A stretch of 64,000 bases of DNA from Streptomyces sp. NBC_00286 (GCF_036173125.1 NZ_CP108054.1:2108001-2172000), one strand, 5' to 3'. Shown: positions 33,433 through 42,399, counted from the first letter of the stretch. The notes: a model not told the origin generated them from the sequence alone. Numbers and translations are program-made.

Positions 33433-33702
33433 TCAGGTGCTGCAGGGCTCTTCTTGCTCGTTCCCGGAGCCGGCCCGGATGTCGGCACGTGCGGCAAGAG
33501 TGCTGTTGATGCGGCCCAGTTCCCAGAGCAGATAGACGCTGGCTCCGGCGAATGCGACCCATTCGCCCCAATAGAGGATGCGAGTCGCGAGGTACAGCAG
33601 GCCGACCAGGACGATGAATTTAACGAGGATTTCGGGCGTCCGGTCGCGTTCGACGATGATCCGCTGTCCGCGACCGTGGATCCACTGCAGGCGTGAACTC
33701 AT
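33433..33702 (-). CDS. Small two-helix membrane protein
   Basis: 89 codons from ATG 33702 (88-89 residues). The N-terminal third is basic and hydrophilic (RLQWIHGRGQRIIVERDR). Two adjacent hydrophobic segments follow: ILVKFIVLVGLLYLATRILYW and WVAFAGASVYLLWELG. The C terminus is polar. I do not recognise the family. The gene is alone on its strand and an upstream in-frame ATG at 33753 is possible. It probably sits in the cytoplasmic membrane. Confidence 0.55.
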   Translation of the reverse strand: MSSRLQWIHGRGQRIIVERDRTPEILVKFIVLVGLLYLATRILYWGEWVAFAGASVYLLWELGRINSTLAARADIRAGSGNEQEEPCST

Positions 33703-33805
33703 GAGTATCCCCTCGGGCTCAGGGTAGGCAGTATGCCGCTTGCCGCTCCGCAAGTGCTACGGGGCGAGGCCATCCGCCCCGCCCCCCCGTACCGATGACC
33801 ACGCC

Positions 33806-34327
33806 TCAGTGATCCGCGCAGCAAGGCGTAGGGTCCGGTACCTCGAACGGGACCAGGACTCCGCCCGCGGCCGGCATCGCGGTCAGGACGAGTTCCCCGT
33901 CCCGCCATTCCGGACGTACGTGATCCCTCGTCACGATCCGCTGTTCGGGCGCGGGTTCGCCGGACCCGCCCAGCACCGCGACCCGGTCGATCGCCGAGCC
34001 CGCCACCAGCTCCGCGACCGTTACCGCCCCGGTCAGCCCCGCGACCCCGGGGTACACGACGGCGCGGCCCGCAGCGTCAGGAACGCCCACCGTCACCTCG
34101 TACCCCTTCGCCGACAGCCCCCGCCGCGCCTCCTCCGACGCGCCCGTGAACGACAGCACAACCCGCGGCCGCTCCCCCCGCACCAGATGCGTGCAGCCGA
34201 ACACGCCCTCCGGGAGGGCGAGTTCGGCGGTCAGCGACTGGAGCAGGTGGTCCGCCTCGCGTAGCGTCGTCGCCTCGGTGTCGATCCAGAAGGAGGCGCC
34301 AGGCTGCTGCTGCCCCGGCGTCGTCAC
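33806..34327 (-). CDS. Conserved hypothetical protein coupled to the PHP-domain gene
   Basis: 173 residues from GTG 34327, whose bases overlap the TGA of the upstream PHP gene, so translation is coupled. No signal peptide or membrane helix is visible. The sequence has an N-terminal polar part (FWIDTEATTLREADHLLQSL) and a beta-rich C-terminal half. The C terminus ends CCADH, a possible metal-binding tail that echoes the His-rich N terminus of its partner. The family is not recognised; a role alongside the PHP phosphoesterase is inferred from the overlap. Confidence 0.6.
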   Translation of the reverse strand: MTTPGQQQPGASFWIDTEATTLREADHLLQSLTAELALPEGVFGCTHLVRGERPRVVLSFTGASEEARRGLSAKGYEVTVGVPDAAGRAVVYPGVAGLTGAVTVAELVAGSAIDRVAVLGGSGEPAPEQRIVTRDHVRPEWRDGELVLTAMPAAGGVLVPFEVPDPTPCCADH

Positions 34328-36054
34328 GACGGCAGGACCCACACGGGGTTCGAGTAGAACCACAGGTCCATCCACGGGTCCGCGTCACCCACGACGTCGA
34401 TCGCCGGGCCCGCCGGGTCAACCGCCTTGCCCATCAAGCCCGTTGCCGAACGGTTGCCGTCAGTCCCGCGCAGGCGGACGTACAACGGCCGGTCCACGCG
34501 GCCGAGTTCGTACGTGAGCTTGACCCTGCCGGAGGACTTCCCGACCTCGTACGACTTGACGACCTTCGCGGTCGGCGCGGTGAAGGTGTCCTTGTCCTTC
34601 GCGGCACCCGTGACGTCGCCCTGGATGACGTCGACTCGGGCCAACTCGGGGACATAACCAGCCCAGTTGGCGCCGCCCGCGAGCGCGACCTCGACGGTCA
34701 GAGTGACGCGCGTGCCCTTCCTGACCTGCAACGCGCCGCCCAGCGTGGCCCAACGGCCGCCGCCCGAGACCCGCACGTCCAGGCCGCTGATGAGCTGGCC
34801 GTGGTCGACCCAGACACGGCCGGCGCGGATGCCGTCCATGACGGCGGCGTAGGTGAAGCCGTCGGCGCCGACGTGGGTGCGGCTGTACTGGCCGGGCCAG
34901 TAGTCGCCTTCGGTGAGGTCGATCTTGCCGCTGTAGACGGGGTCGGCGTGCTTGCCGTTGGCGGTGTACTCGCTGTCGGGGCCGCCGCGCTTGGCGGTGT
35001 CCGTGTAGACGTTGTGGGAGTCGGAGTTGGCGGTGATCCACCAGGGCTTGCCCTCGGCGAGGAGGCTGTCCCACAGGCCGCCGACCGTGGCGGTCATCCA
35101 GTCGAAGCCGCCCCAGGTGCGGTAGCTCTCCAGGGGGTAACCGGCGAAGGAGTTGGCGCCGGGGCTGCCGTCGTACAGTCCGCGGGCGCGGCCCATGCCG
35201 ACGGACTTCTCGATGCCGGCGGCCTGGTGGCCGGGGGCGCCCTCCATGCCGACCGCGATCTGGTGGCGCCGGGACGTGGCGTCGCGCCAGGCGCGTATCT
35301 CGTGCGGGGAGTCGATGCCCTTGCGCGCCGGGTGGTTGGCGAGCATCAGGATGTCCTTGACCTTGCGTCGCTGGACCTGCTCCGCAAGGAAGTTGAGGCC
35401 CGCGATGGCGAGGGCCTCGTTGGCGGGCGTGGAGTCCGTCGCCTTCTTCACGCCGCCGTCGTAGTCGGTCTCGAACTGCTTGAGGACGGAGACCTCGTTC
35501 CTGCCGGGGTGGACGAAGACGGTGCCGTGCTCGGCGGCCGGGATGTTCCACTCCAGGCCCTGGAAGACGAGGGTGTCCTCGTACGCGTCGCGGGCCTCGC
35601 GGATGTCCGGGTTGACCTTCTCCACACCGATCTTGGCGTGCGTCTCGTTGCCGTGGTCGGTGATGACCATCCAGTCCAGGCCGTGTTTGGCGCCCTGGCG
35701 GACCTGGTCCACGACGCGGTACTTGCCGTCGTTGCTGTACTGGGTGTGGATGTGGTGGTCGCCGGCCAGCCAGAGGAAGCCCTTGCGCTTCCGGCCGCTG
35801 GGGGCGGCCTGCCTGGCATCGGTGACCTGTGCGGCGGCCGTCCCGCCGAGCACTCCGGCCGCCGTCAGGCCCGCGCCGAGCAGGCCCGCGCGCCGCAGCA
35901 TGGAGCGGCGTGAGTGCTGTTCGGGGGTCAGGGCCTCGTCGGGTACGGAGGTGTCGAAGGCGGCCGGGAGTTCGGACCCTTGGTGGTCGTGCTCGTGGTG
36001 GTGATGCCCATGTCCGTGCCCATGTCCATGCGCGTGCCCGTGCCCGTGACCCAT
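34324..36054 (-). CDS. Tat-exported PHP-domain metallo-phosphoesterase with a His-rich N terminus
   Basis: 576 residues. It opens with an extreme histidine tract (MGHGHGHAHGHGHGHGHHHH...) of about 24 residues, then a Tat-type signal around 45-70 (RRSMLRRAGLLGAG...AAA). The PHP domain starts at DHHIHTQYSNDGKY and continues with VITDHGNETH, GLEWNIP and later TANSDSHN, the expected metal ligands for hydrolysing phosphoester or phosphoinositide-like bonds. A beta-rich C-terminal domain of about 150 residues follows. The His tract is placed before the signal peptide, which is odd because Tat signals are usually N-terminal. It could bind Ni/Zn in the cytosol before export. It is co-directional with the 173-residue gene. 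Confidence 0.8.
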   Translation of the reverse strand: MGHGHGHAHGHGHGHGHHHHEHDHQGSELPAAFDTSVPDEALTPEQHSRRSMLRRAGLLGAGLTAAGVLGGTAAAQVTDARQAAPSGRKRKGFLWLAGDHHIHTQYSNDGKYRVVDQVRQGAKHGLDWMVITDHGNETHAKIGVEKVNPDIREARDAYEDTLVFQGLEWNIPAAEHGTVFVHPGRNEVSVLKQFETDYDGGVKKATDSTPANEALAIAGLNFLAEQVQRRKVKDILMLANHPARKGIDSPHEIRAWRDATSRRHQIAVGMEGAPGHQAAGIEKSVGMGRARGLYDGSPGANSFAGYPLESYRTWGGFDWMTATVGGLWDSLLAEGKPWWITANSDSHNVYTDTAKRGGPDSEYTANGKHADPVYSGKIDLTEGDYWPGQYSRTHVGADGFTYAAVMDGIRAGRVWVDHGQLISGLDVRVSGGGRWATLGGALQVRKGTRVTLTVEVALAGGANWAGYVPELARVDVIQGDVTGAAKDKDTFTAPTAKVVKSYEVGKSSGRVKLTYELGRVDRPLYVRLRGTDGNRSATGLMGKAVDPAGPAIDVVGDADPWMDLWFYSNPVWVLPS

Positions 36055-36309
36055 GTCGGCCTGCCTTCTGTGCCTTCTTCGCCTTCGCGCTGTCGGTATG
36101 ACCGCGCGGGTGCGAGACTCTGCGCGAAACATGAACAATGCTCAACCACACCGTGATTCGCAGGTGACTTGGTCGCATCAACTCGTTCCACGTTTCACAA
36201 TTTTCACAGCGTTCTCCCAACGGCCCCTGTACAGCACCCGAGTTGACCTCGAACCTGAGCACCGTTCAGCTCCCACTTCCGTTCCTCCGTCCCCAGGAGA
36301 CAACCCCCC

Positions 36310-37662
36310 ATGAGAAGGCTCATCGGAACGTTTGTGGCGGGCGCGCTGACCCTGACCGGTCTCGCCACCACCGCCACGGCAAGTGCTCCCGCCGCGTCCA
36401 CGGGATCCGCGGCGGCCGCCGCCGCCCCCTCGTCGGGCACCTTCAACGTCCTCGCATACAACGTCGCGGGCCTCCCGGAGGGCCTGAGTTCCGGCAAACC
36501 GGCGAAGAACACCCCGCTGATCTCCCCACGACTCGGGGCGTACGACATCGTCAATGTGCAGGAGGACTTCAACTACCACGCGGCGCTGTACGCGGGCGAC
36601 GACCATCCGCACCGCACCGCGACCAGCGGCGGCGTCCCGTTCGGCGACGGCCTCAACACCCTCTCGGACTACTGGTTCGATGACTTCCAGCGGGTGAAGT
36701 GGAACAAGTGCACCGGCACCAACTGCCTGACCCCGAAGGGCTTTTCACTGGCCCGGGTCCGGCTCGCGGAGGGTGTCTTCGTCGACGTGTACAACGTGCA
36801 CACCAACGCCGACTCCGACGACGCCGCCCTCGCGGCCCGCCGCGCCAACATCAGCCAGCTCTCCGACTTCATCAAGGCGAACTCGGCGGGCAACGCGGTC
36901 ATCGTCATGGGCGACACCAACACCCGCTACACGCGCGCGGGCGACAACATCCGCACGCTCGTGAACGAGAACGGCCTGAGCGACCCCTGGGTCGACCTGG
37001 TCCGCGGCGGCAACGCCCCCGCCCCGGGCAGCGAAGCGCTCGTCTGCCCCCAGACCGCGCCGACGAACGACTGCGAGGTGGTGGACAAGATCCTCTACCG
37101 CGGCAGCGACCTGGTGGACCTCGACGCCACCCGCTACAACAACGACTGGTCCAAGTTCCTGGACGAGGCCGGCGGCAACCTCTCCGACCACTTCCCGCAC
37201 ACGGTCGACTTCTCCTGGAAACTGCCCTCGAACCTCCGCGCCAGCGACACCTTCGGCGGCCCGCACGGCACCGCCTTCAACGACGCGGACGACCTCCCGG
37301 CCACGCCCGCACCCCGCACGCTCACCCTGCGCGGCGCCTCCCGCCTGGACGCCGTAACCCTGAACCACGACGGCGGTACGACCCTCACCCACGGCGGTAC
37401 GGGCGGCACGGCCACGTCCCTCACCCTGGGCGCCGACGAACACCTCACCTCGGTGAAGCTCACCAGCGGCCAGCGGAACGGCCACACGCGCATCTTCTCG
37501 GCGGCCTTCACCACGGACAAGTCCCGTACGGTGTCGGCCGGTTCACCCACCTCGAACACCGTGACGTACACGGCCCCCGCCGGCTGGCAGATCGTCGGCT
37601 TCACGGGCCGCGCGGGCTCGGAGATCGACAAGCTGGGGGTGCTGTACGCGCCTATCCGCTGA
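36310..37662 (+). CDS. Secreted sphingomyelinase/endonuclease-exonuclease-phosphatase with jacalin-like lectin domain
   Basis: 450 residues. A Sec signal peptide (about 1-25) precedes an EEP-fold phosphodiesterase. Its motifs are LAYNVAGLP, IVNVQEDFNYH with the metal-binding Glu, YNVHTNAD, VIVMGDTNTRY and the final LSDHFP that holds the catalytic Asp-His. After about residue 325 a jacalin-like beta-prism domain follows (TLTLRGASRLDAVTLNHDGG, repeats ending VGFTGRAGSEIDKLGVLY), which usually binds carbohydrate. It probably hydrolyses a phospholipid head group or similar phosphodiester outside the cell. The upstream gene, divergent, is also a secreted phosphoesterase. Confidence 0.85.
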   Translation: MRRLIGTFVAGALTLTGLATTATASAPAASTGSAAAAAAPSSGTFNVLAYNVAGLPEGLSSGKPAKNTPLISPRLGAYDIVNVQEDFNYHAALYAGDDHPHRTATSGGVPFGDGLNTLSDYWFDDFQRVKWNKCTGTNCLTPKGFSLARVRLAEGVFVDVYNVHTNADSDDAALAARRANISQLSDFIKANSAGNAVIVMGDTNTRYTRAGDNIRTLVNENGLSDPWVDLVRGGNAPAPGSEALVCPQTAPTNDCEVVDKILYRGSDLVDLDATRYNNDWSKFLDEAGGNLSDHFPHTVDFSWKLPSNLRASDTFGGPHGTAFNDADDLPATPAPRTLTLRGASRLDAVTLNHDGGTTLTHGGTGGTATSLTLGADEHLTSVKLTSGQRNGHTRIFSAAFTTDKSRTVSAGSPTSNTVTYTAPAGWQIVGFTGRAGSEIDKLGVLYAPIR

Positions 37663-37745
37663 CGGCAGCGGTTCATGTGCGTGCCTCCGCCCGGCCCTTT
37701 CCTACGTTCCGTCCGGGCGGAGGCCACCTCCCAATCACCCCCCCG

Positions 37746-38276
37746 TCACCCTCCAGCGACGTCGGCTTCGGCTTCGGCGAGCAGCCGGCGATAGAAGGGG
37801 CCGAGGCCGCTGGGGATGGTCAGGAACCGGAACACCTCCTCGGCCGGCAGGAGACGCCGGTGGGCCATCTCGTATTGCGGCTCCCACGCGTCCAGCCTCA
37901 CCTCCGCCCGCCACATCGACCGGACCAGCACCAGTCCTTCCTGCGGACCGCGCACGCAGACACCCCGGCTGAACCCGAGGAGCCGGCATTCCCTCACCTC
38001 CGCGCAAGCTTCCTCACGAACCTCGCGGCGCATCGTGTCGACCCACTGCTCCCGCCCCTCAGGACGACCGGCGGGCAGACCCCACTGCTCTCCGTCCCGA
38101 CTGACCACGACAATCCGGTCACCAGGTACGCCGCACACCGCCTCCGCGCCGTGCGGCGTGCCCGGTGGTGGATCAGGCGGCGGATACCACGCGACGTGCC
38201 ATTCCTGACCGTTGATGAACGCGGTGAGGTCGACTCCATCCGCGGCGATCTCGTCCATGTGGTCCATGTGGCTCAT
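37746..38276 (-). CDS. Nudix hydrolase
   Basis: 176 residues. The Nudix box reads GRPEGREQWVDTMRREVREEACAEV, matching GX5EX7REUXEEXGU except for Ala/Cys at the glycine position. It would hydrolyse a nucleoside diphosphate linked to another moiety. The start ATG 38276 has no ribosome binding site and begins 8 bp from a palindrome shared with a divergent TetR gene, so the message may be leaderless and regulated by TetR. Confidence 0.85.
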   Translation of the reverse strand: MSHMDHMDEIAADGVDLTAFINGQEWHVAWYPPPDPPPGTPHGAEAVCGVPGDRIVVVSRDGEQWGLPAGRPEGREQWVDTMRREVREEACAEVRECRLLGFSRGVCVRGPQEGLVLVRSMWRAEVRLDAWEPQYEMAHRRLLPAEEVFRFLTIPSGLGPFYRRLLAEAEADVAGG

Positions 38277-38284
38277 GGTGGTAA

Positions 38285-38303
38285 AACCTAGGACCCCTAG
38301 GTT
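38285..38303. promoter_or_regulatory. Operator palindrome AACCTAGG-ACC-CCTAGGTT between Nudix and TetR genes
   Basis: 8-bp perfect arms with a 3-bp spacer, in the 50-bp divergent gap. Placement 8 bp from the Nudix start and 24 bp from the TetR start allows one dimer to block both promoters. Most likely the TetR autoregulatory operator. Confidence 0.7.
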
Positions 38304-38326
38304 CTTTCTGCCGGAGGTGACGTCCC

Positions 38327-38944
38327 ATGGCCCGAGCCGGGCTCACGACCGCCCGCGTGGTCGAGGCCGCCGCCGAGCTCGCGGACGCGGTCGGGTTCGA
38401 GAACGTCACCGTCACGGCGCTGGCGCGGCGGTTCGGCGTGAAGGACGCAAGTCTGTACTCGCACGTCAAGAACGTACGTGAGCTGCACACGCGGCTCGCG
38501 TTGCTGGCCGGCGGCGAGATGATCGGCCGGATCGAGCTCGCCGTGGCCGGGCGGGCCGGGAAGGACGCGCTGGTCGCGTTCGCCGACGCCTACCGGGAGT
38601 ACGCGCTGGAGCACCCCGGACGGTACGCGGCCACGCAGATCCGGGTCGACCCGGCCGTGGCCGCCGAGTCCGAAGTACTGCGACGGACCGCCGAGGTGAC
38701 GTACGGAATGCTGCGCGGCTACGGGCTGTCGGAGCCCGATCTCACGGACTCCGTACGCCTGTTGCGCAGCACCTTCCACGGTTACTGCAGCCTCGAGGCC
38801 GGCGGCGGCTTCAGCGCCCCACGCGACGTACAGGCGTCCTGGGAGCGCGCCCTGGACGCCCTGCACGTACTCCTGGAGCACTGGCCCAAGGAGGACCGGA
38901 AGGACGATCAGGAGGCGGCCCCGGAGGAGAGGAAGTCTTCCTGA
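38327..38944 (+). CDS. TetR-family repressor (WHG-type C-terminal domain)
   Basis: 205 residues. N-terminal helix-turn-helix: VVEAAAELADAVGFENVTVTALARRFGVKDASLYSHVKN. The C-terminal ligand domain contains HPGRYAATQIR and a GLSEPDLTDSVRLLRSTFHGYCSLEA stretch typical of the WHG subgroup. GGAGG precedes ATG 38327. It likely represses itself and the divergent Nudix gene through the palindrome at 38285-38303. The ligand is unknown. Confidence 0.88.
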   Translation: MARAGLTTARVVEAAAELADAVGFENVTVTALARRFGVKDASLYSHVKNVRELHTRLALLAGGEMIGRIELAVAGRAGKDALVAFADAYREYALEHPGRYAATQIRVDPAVAAESEVLRRTAEVTYGMLRGYGLSEPDLTDSVRLLRSTFHGYCSLEAGGGFSAPRDVQASWERALDALHVLLEHWPKEDRKDDQEAAPEERKSS

Positions 38945-39098
38945 GGCCACCGGGTATCACCTGGGTATCACCGATGCGTACCGATGCGTCACCGATGGAG
39001 AGGCTGCCTCCGGTCCCAACACCAGGCGTCCCTCTGACCACTTAGACTGGAAGCTTCGCCATGACCCACATGTGCCGCCCCTGGGGAGGGAGCGCGCC

Positions 39099-40484
39099 TT
39101 GACTCAACAGCAGCTGGGACGGGGGCCGTTGAGAACGGATCCCGAGCCGCCCGTGCCGCACGGCCCCCGGCCACCCCGTTTCGTACGGTGGCTGGGCGGC
39201 TTCGGCTGTGCGGCCGCCGGTTACGCGGTGTTCCAGGCGCTGTTCGGCCTGCTGCCGGACAGCATCGAGGGGCAGGCCGCGCGGTATGCGATCGCGGGGG
39301 TCGCCGGACTCGGTACGGCGCTGTCGGCCTGGCTGGCGGCGGAGCTGCTGCGGGCCCGGTCGGAGCGCAACGCGTCTGCGGGGAATGGGCAGTTCGGCGC
39401 GGGATCGGCGTCGCTGTCCGGGCCGGGGCCCCTCCCTCAGCTGTTCTCGTCGGCGTACGACACGCTCACCGGGCAGCTCTGCGTCGTCGAAGATCCGAAG
39501 TGTGGGCGGCTCACCGGCTGGCCCCACTCGCTCGGCGAGAGCGCGGGCCGGCCGACGCCGGTCGGTACGGCGTACGGGCTGCACATCGCGCTCGATCTCG
39601 GCGTGCCCGACGGGCGGTTGAGCACCGGCGACCTGGTCGAGACGCTGTGGCGGCTGCGCCTGCCGGACGGCGGCTGGTCGGCGCGCTCGCAGGGGACGGT
39701 GGCCCGGCCTGAGGTGACGGCGCTGGTACTGGGCGCCATGGCACGGGCCGGTGTGGACCCGGACCGGGTGGCCGCGGAGGTGGCGCGCTGCGAGTCCGGC
39801 TTCACTCCCGAACTCGACCGTGCCGGGCGCGAGTTGACGCATGTCGTGACGACCGTGCTGCGCGGCCTGCTACGCGCCGCACCCCGCTCGGACGTACTGC
39901 CGCTGCTCCGGGAGGCCCTCGTCGACGGCGCCATCACGGACCCGCGCCGCCAGCACCGCCGCTGCTGGAGCTACCGCCTGGCGCCCCGGCACGGCCCGCC
40001 ATCCGCGCTGCACACCTCGCAGGCCGTGGTCGCCCTGGACCGCGCGGCCCGGGTCCTGGGCGAGAGCGCCAACGCCCGCGCCGCCCGCGAGGACGGCATC
40101 CGCTGGCTGCTGGCCTGCCCGGACGCCCCGCACCACGAGTGCCTCGACCTGACCAGCCTGCGCGAGGAGGTGCGTCGCCCGCGCCCCGACGACCCGTCCC
40201 GCCACGAGGTCCTGAACGTACGGCACTTCACCGCCTCCTGGGTCGTCCGCGCCCTGCTCACTCCGGGCGCCCGCGACATCGCGCGCGAGGACGGCATGGA
40301 GGCGGAGTGGCGCGAGCGGCTGGACGGCGCGGCCACCGCCGTATGGGCGGCACAGACGGACGGCATCTGGACCTGGCCCCGCGAGGACACCACCAGTGAG
40401 CTGCGCCGTCCGATGTGGATGACCTATCAGGGGCTTTCGGCGCTGCGCGCTCATGCCGTATGGATGTACCAGCCGCATGACTGA
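39099..40484 (+). CDS. Membrane-anchored alpha/alpha-toroid (prenyltransferase/squalene-cyclase-like) protein
   Basis: 461 residues from TTG 39099, preceded by GGGGAGGG. Two N-terminal hydrophobic helices (WLGGFGCAAAGYAVFQALFGLLP and YAIAGVAGLGTALSAWLAAELL) anchor it. The remaining sequence has repeat units such as LRLPDGGWSARSQG and TDGIWTWPREDT, where the DGGW-like pieces resemble QW repeats of terpene cyclases and prenyltransferases. The DxDD catalytic acid motif of cyclases is not visible, so it may be a binding scaffold. It is followed within 16 bp by a cupin gene, and the two probably form one unit. Confidence 0.6.
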   Translation: MTQQQLGRGPLRTDPEPPVPHGPRPPRFVRWLGGFGCAAAGYAVFQALFGLLPDSIEGQAARYAIAGVAGLGTALSAWLAAELLRARSERNASAGNGQFGAGSASLSGPGPLPQLFSSAYDTLTGQLCVVEDPKCGRLTGWPHSLGESAGRPTPVGTAYGLHIALDLGVPDGRLSTGDLVETLWRLRLPDGGWSARSQGTVARPEVTALVLGAMARAGVDPDRVAAEVARCESGFTPELDRAGRELTHVVTTVLRGLLRAAPRSDVLPLLREALVDGAITDPRRQHRRCWSYRLAPRHGPPSALHTSQAVVALDRAARVLGESANARAAREDGIRWLLACPDAPHHECLDLTSLREEVRRPRPDDPSRHEVLNVRHFTASWVVRALLTPGARDIAREDGMEAEWRERLDGAATAVWAAQTDGIWTWPREDTTSELRRPMWMTYQGLSALRAHAVWMYQPHD

Positions 40485-40500
40485 GTCGGAGGGAGCGTGC

Positions 40501-41226
40501 ATGGGTGGTCGGCAGGTCCAGGCGGCACGACGGCTGCTGGCCGAGGCACTGGAAGGCGAACTGCCCGAGCACGAACGGGTGTTGGCGGCCCGCACCGTCA
40601 TCGCCGAACTCGGCTCCCCCGACCGGCTGCTGGAACTGACCGCCGAACTCGCTTCCGGCGAGGGCGATCCGGAGGGCTGCGCCCGGCTCTCGTACCGCCA
40701 TGTCCTCGGCTTCGACAAGCTCCTGCTCATCGACGGCGGCCCCCACCACATGCTCCGCGCCCACCTGTGGCACGCGGGCCGCGGCGCAGTCGGCAAGGAG
40801 GACATCCACAACCACCGTTCCCCGCTTGCCTCTTACGTCGTACGCGGGCGCCTGACGATGGAGTTGTACGCCCCCGTGCCCGACGGCGGAGTCGAGGCGG
40901 ACCGCTACCAGGAGTCCCTGTCCCCCGACGAGTCCGCCGACTGGCTCCTCGAACCCGCGGGCCCGTCCCGGCTGCATCTGACGCACGTGGCTCAGTACGC
41001 GGCGGGCAGCACCTACGCCCTCCCCGCCAACACCCTGCACCGCGCATGGACCGAGACGGCGGAGCCGACGGTGACGCTCTTCCTGGAGACGGGCAGCGGA
41101 CGGCGCCGCCACACCGATGTCTTCACGGCGGCGGGACCGCATCCGGGCGCGGTGCCGAAGGTGCCGCTGAGGGTGGAGGAGTATCTGAGCGAACTCGCCG
41201 CGCTGGCGGAGCTGCTCAGGAGCTGA
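40501..41226 (+). CDS. Cupin protein, cysteine-dioxygenase-like
   Basis: 241 residues from ATG 40501, with GGAGGGAG ahead (an upstream ATG at 40477 overlaps the previous stop and is an alternative). Residues 85-180 form a cupin. The conserved metal-binding part is KEDIHNHRSPLASYVVRGRL and the second motif includes ALPANTLHRAWTE. The fold recalls cysteine dioxygenase and related thiol dioxygenases. It is likely a mononuclear metal enzyme, function unknown. It is encoded right after the toroid protein. Confidence 0.65.
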   Translation: MGGRQVQAARRLLAEALEGELPEHERVLAARTVIAELGSPDRLLELTAELASGEGDPEGCARLSYRHVLGFDKLLLIDGGPHHMLRAHLWHAGRGAVGKEDIHNHRSPLASYVVRGRLTMELYAPVPDGGVEADRYQESLSPDESADWLLEPAGPSRLHLTHVAQYAAGSTYALPANTLHRAWTETAEPTVTLFLETGSGRRRHTDVFTAAGPHPGAVPKVPLRVEEYLSELAALAELLRS

Positions 41227-41280
41227 CGAGCCCTTGGGCCCTGGTCATACGCAGCTCATGAGGGCCTGGGCGGCCTTTGG

Positions 41281-41703
41281 TCAGGGGCGCTGGAGCGCCT
41301 GGCGCACGATCTCGAGGTTGTACTCGTCGATGTCGACGCTGCCCAGCTCGGCCGGGCTCAGCCAGGCGTACGCCTGGTCCGGCTCGGGCAGCGTGATGTG
41401 CCGGGAGAGGGGCCTGACCAGGAAGTTGTCCTGCCAGTTCTTGACCTCGTGCCCGCGGTACTCGCTCACGAACGACGATTCGCCGACCTTCCGCACGACC
41501 TCACCGAGCAGCCCGGTCTCTTCCTTCAACTCCCGCAAAACGCCGTCCTCCGGGCTCTCTCCCGGATCGAGCTTCCCGCAGGGCACCCCCCACACCCGGG
41601 GCAGAAACCGCTCGGTCTCACTACGCCGCACCATCAGCACACGCCCTTTGTGCATCACAACGGCGGCGGCCAGTCGCTTGTCGCCGGGGATCTCCATATC
41701 CAT
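41281..41703 (-). CDS. Nudix hydrolase (MutT-like)
   Basis: 140 residues. The Nudix box is complete: GKLDPGESPEDGVLRELKEETGL. The flanking strand segments (LAAAVVMHKGRVLMVRRSE; WGVPCG) fit MutT-like nucleotide-sanitation enzymes. ATG 41703 follows GAGGA at about 5 nt and is preferred; GTG 41736 is an in-frame alternative. It is convergent with the cupin gene. The 174 bases from here to the toxin gene hold nothing recognised. Confidence 0.9.
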   Translation of the reverse strand: MDMEIPGDKRLAAAVVMHKGRVLMVRRSETERFLPRVWGVPCGKLDPGESPEDGVLRELKEETGLLGEVVRKVGESSFVSEYRGHEVKNWQDNFLVRPLSRHITLPEPDQAYAWLSPAELGSVDIDEYNLEIVRQALQRP

Positions 41704-41877
41704 GGTTTCCTCGGTCCCTTGCCGGTCGGAGTCCACAGGGCTACGTACCCACGAAAGCTATAACCGTACCAGGATCAGCCGCCTCGGCACGGGCTCAGCG
41801 CCTCCACCTGGGCGTACGCGGGGACGCTCCCGCTGGGCGTGCGCCCGGCCCGCATGTCGGCGGCCGCAGACCAGCGA

Positions 41878-42396
41878 CTACCGCGGGCGCGCCGTGAACT
41901 GGGCCCACAGGTCGACCGCCGCCTCCAGGTCCAGCGCGGCTACCCGCTCACGAGGGATGCCGGCCGTGTGGATCAGACGGTTGGCCAGCCAGTCGGGCAC
42001 GGGTTCCCGGACCGCCTCCACGCGTACGGTGATGTCCCCGGCCAAACGGCCGAGCCGCTCCACAACATCGGAGAGCTGCACGAACTCAGGCTGCGCCACC
42101 TCGGCCTCCCGCACTCGTGCGGTTGCCTCCTCGTACACCTCCGCGTCGGCTCTGGCGCCGACAGCCCAGATCTCGCAGATCTCCACCGACTTGTCCTCGG
42201 TGATCCGATAGACGACTCGCCAGGTGTTCCGACCAACAATCAGCTTGCGATAGCCGGTCAGCTCGCCTCCCAGCGGATATCCGGCGGCTGGGTCGTCCAA
42301 GAGAAGAAGAACCTTTTTGAGCACCTTGGGCACGGCATCGGGGCCGATACGCCGAAGATCGTCAATGGCGGCGTCCGTGAAAGTGATCTCAGGCAT
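41878..42396 (-). CDS. RelE/ParE-family toxin with a C-terminal extension
   Basis: 172 residues. The first ~95 residues match RelE/ParE toxins (PEITFTDAAIDDLRRIGPDA, the beta strand YRKLIVGRNTWRVVYRI, then VEICEIWAVGAR). Such toxins usually cleave mRNA in the ribosome or inhibit gyrase. Here another ~75 residues follow (GDITVRVEAVREPVPDWLANRLI... RERVAALDLEAAVDLWAQF), roughly doubling the usual length. The antitoxin gene lies 3 bases upstream in the same direction, as expected for a TA operon. Confidence 0.8.
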   Translation of the reverse strand: MPEITFTDAAIDDLRRIGPDAVPKVLKKVLLLLDDPAAGYPLGGELTGYRKLIVGRNTWRVVYRITEDKSVEICEIWAVGARADAEVYEEATARVREAEVAQPEFVQLSDVVERLGRLAGDITVRVEAVREPVPDWLANRLIHTAGIPRERVAALDLEAAVDLWAQFTARPR

Positions 42397-42399
42397 GGC

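Noticed and set aside
36055..36309. Possible PHO boxes between the two secreted phosphoesterase genes
   Set aside because: GTTC pieces occur but not at the 11-bp spacing required for PhoP direct repeats.
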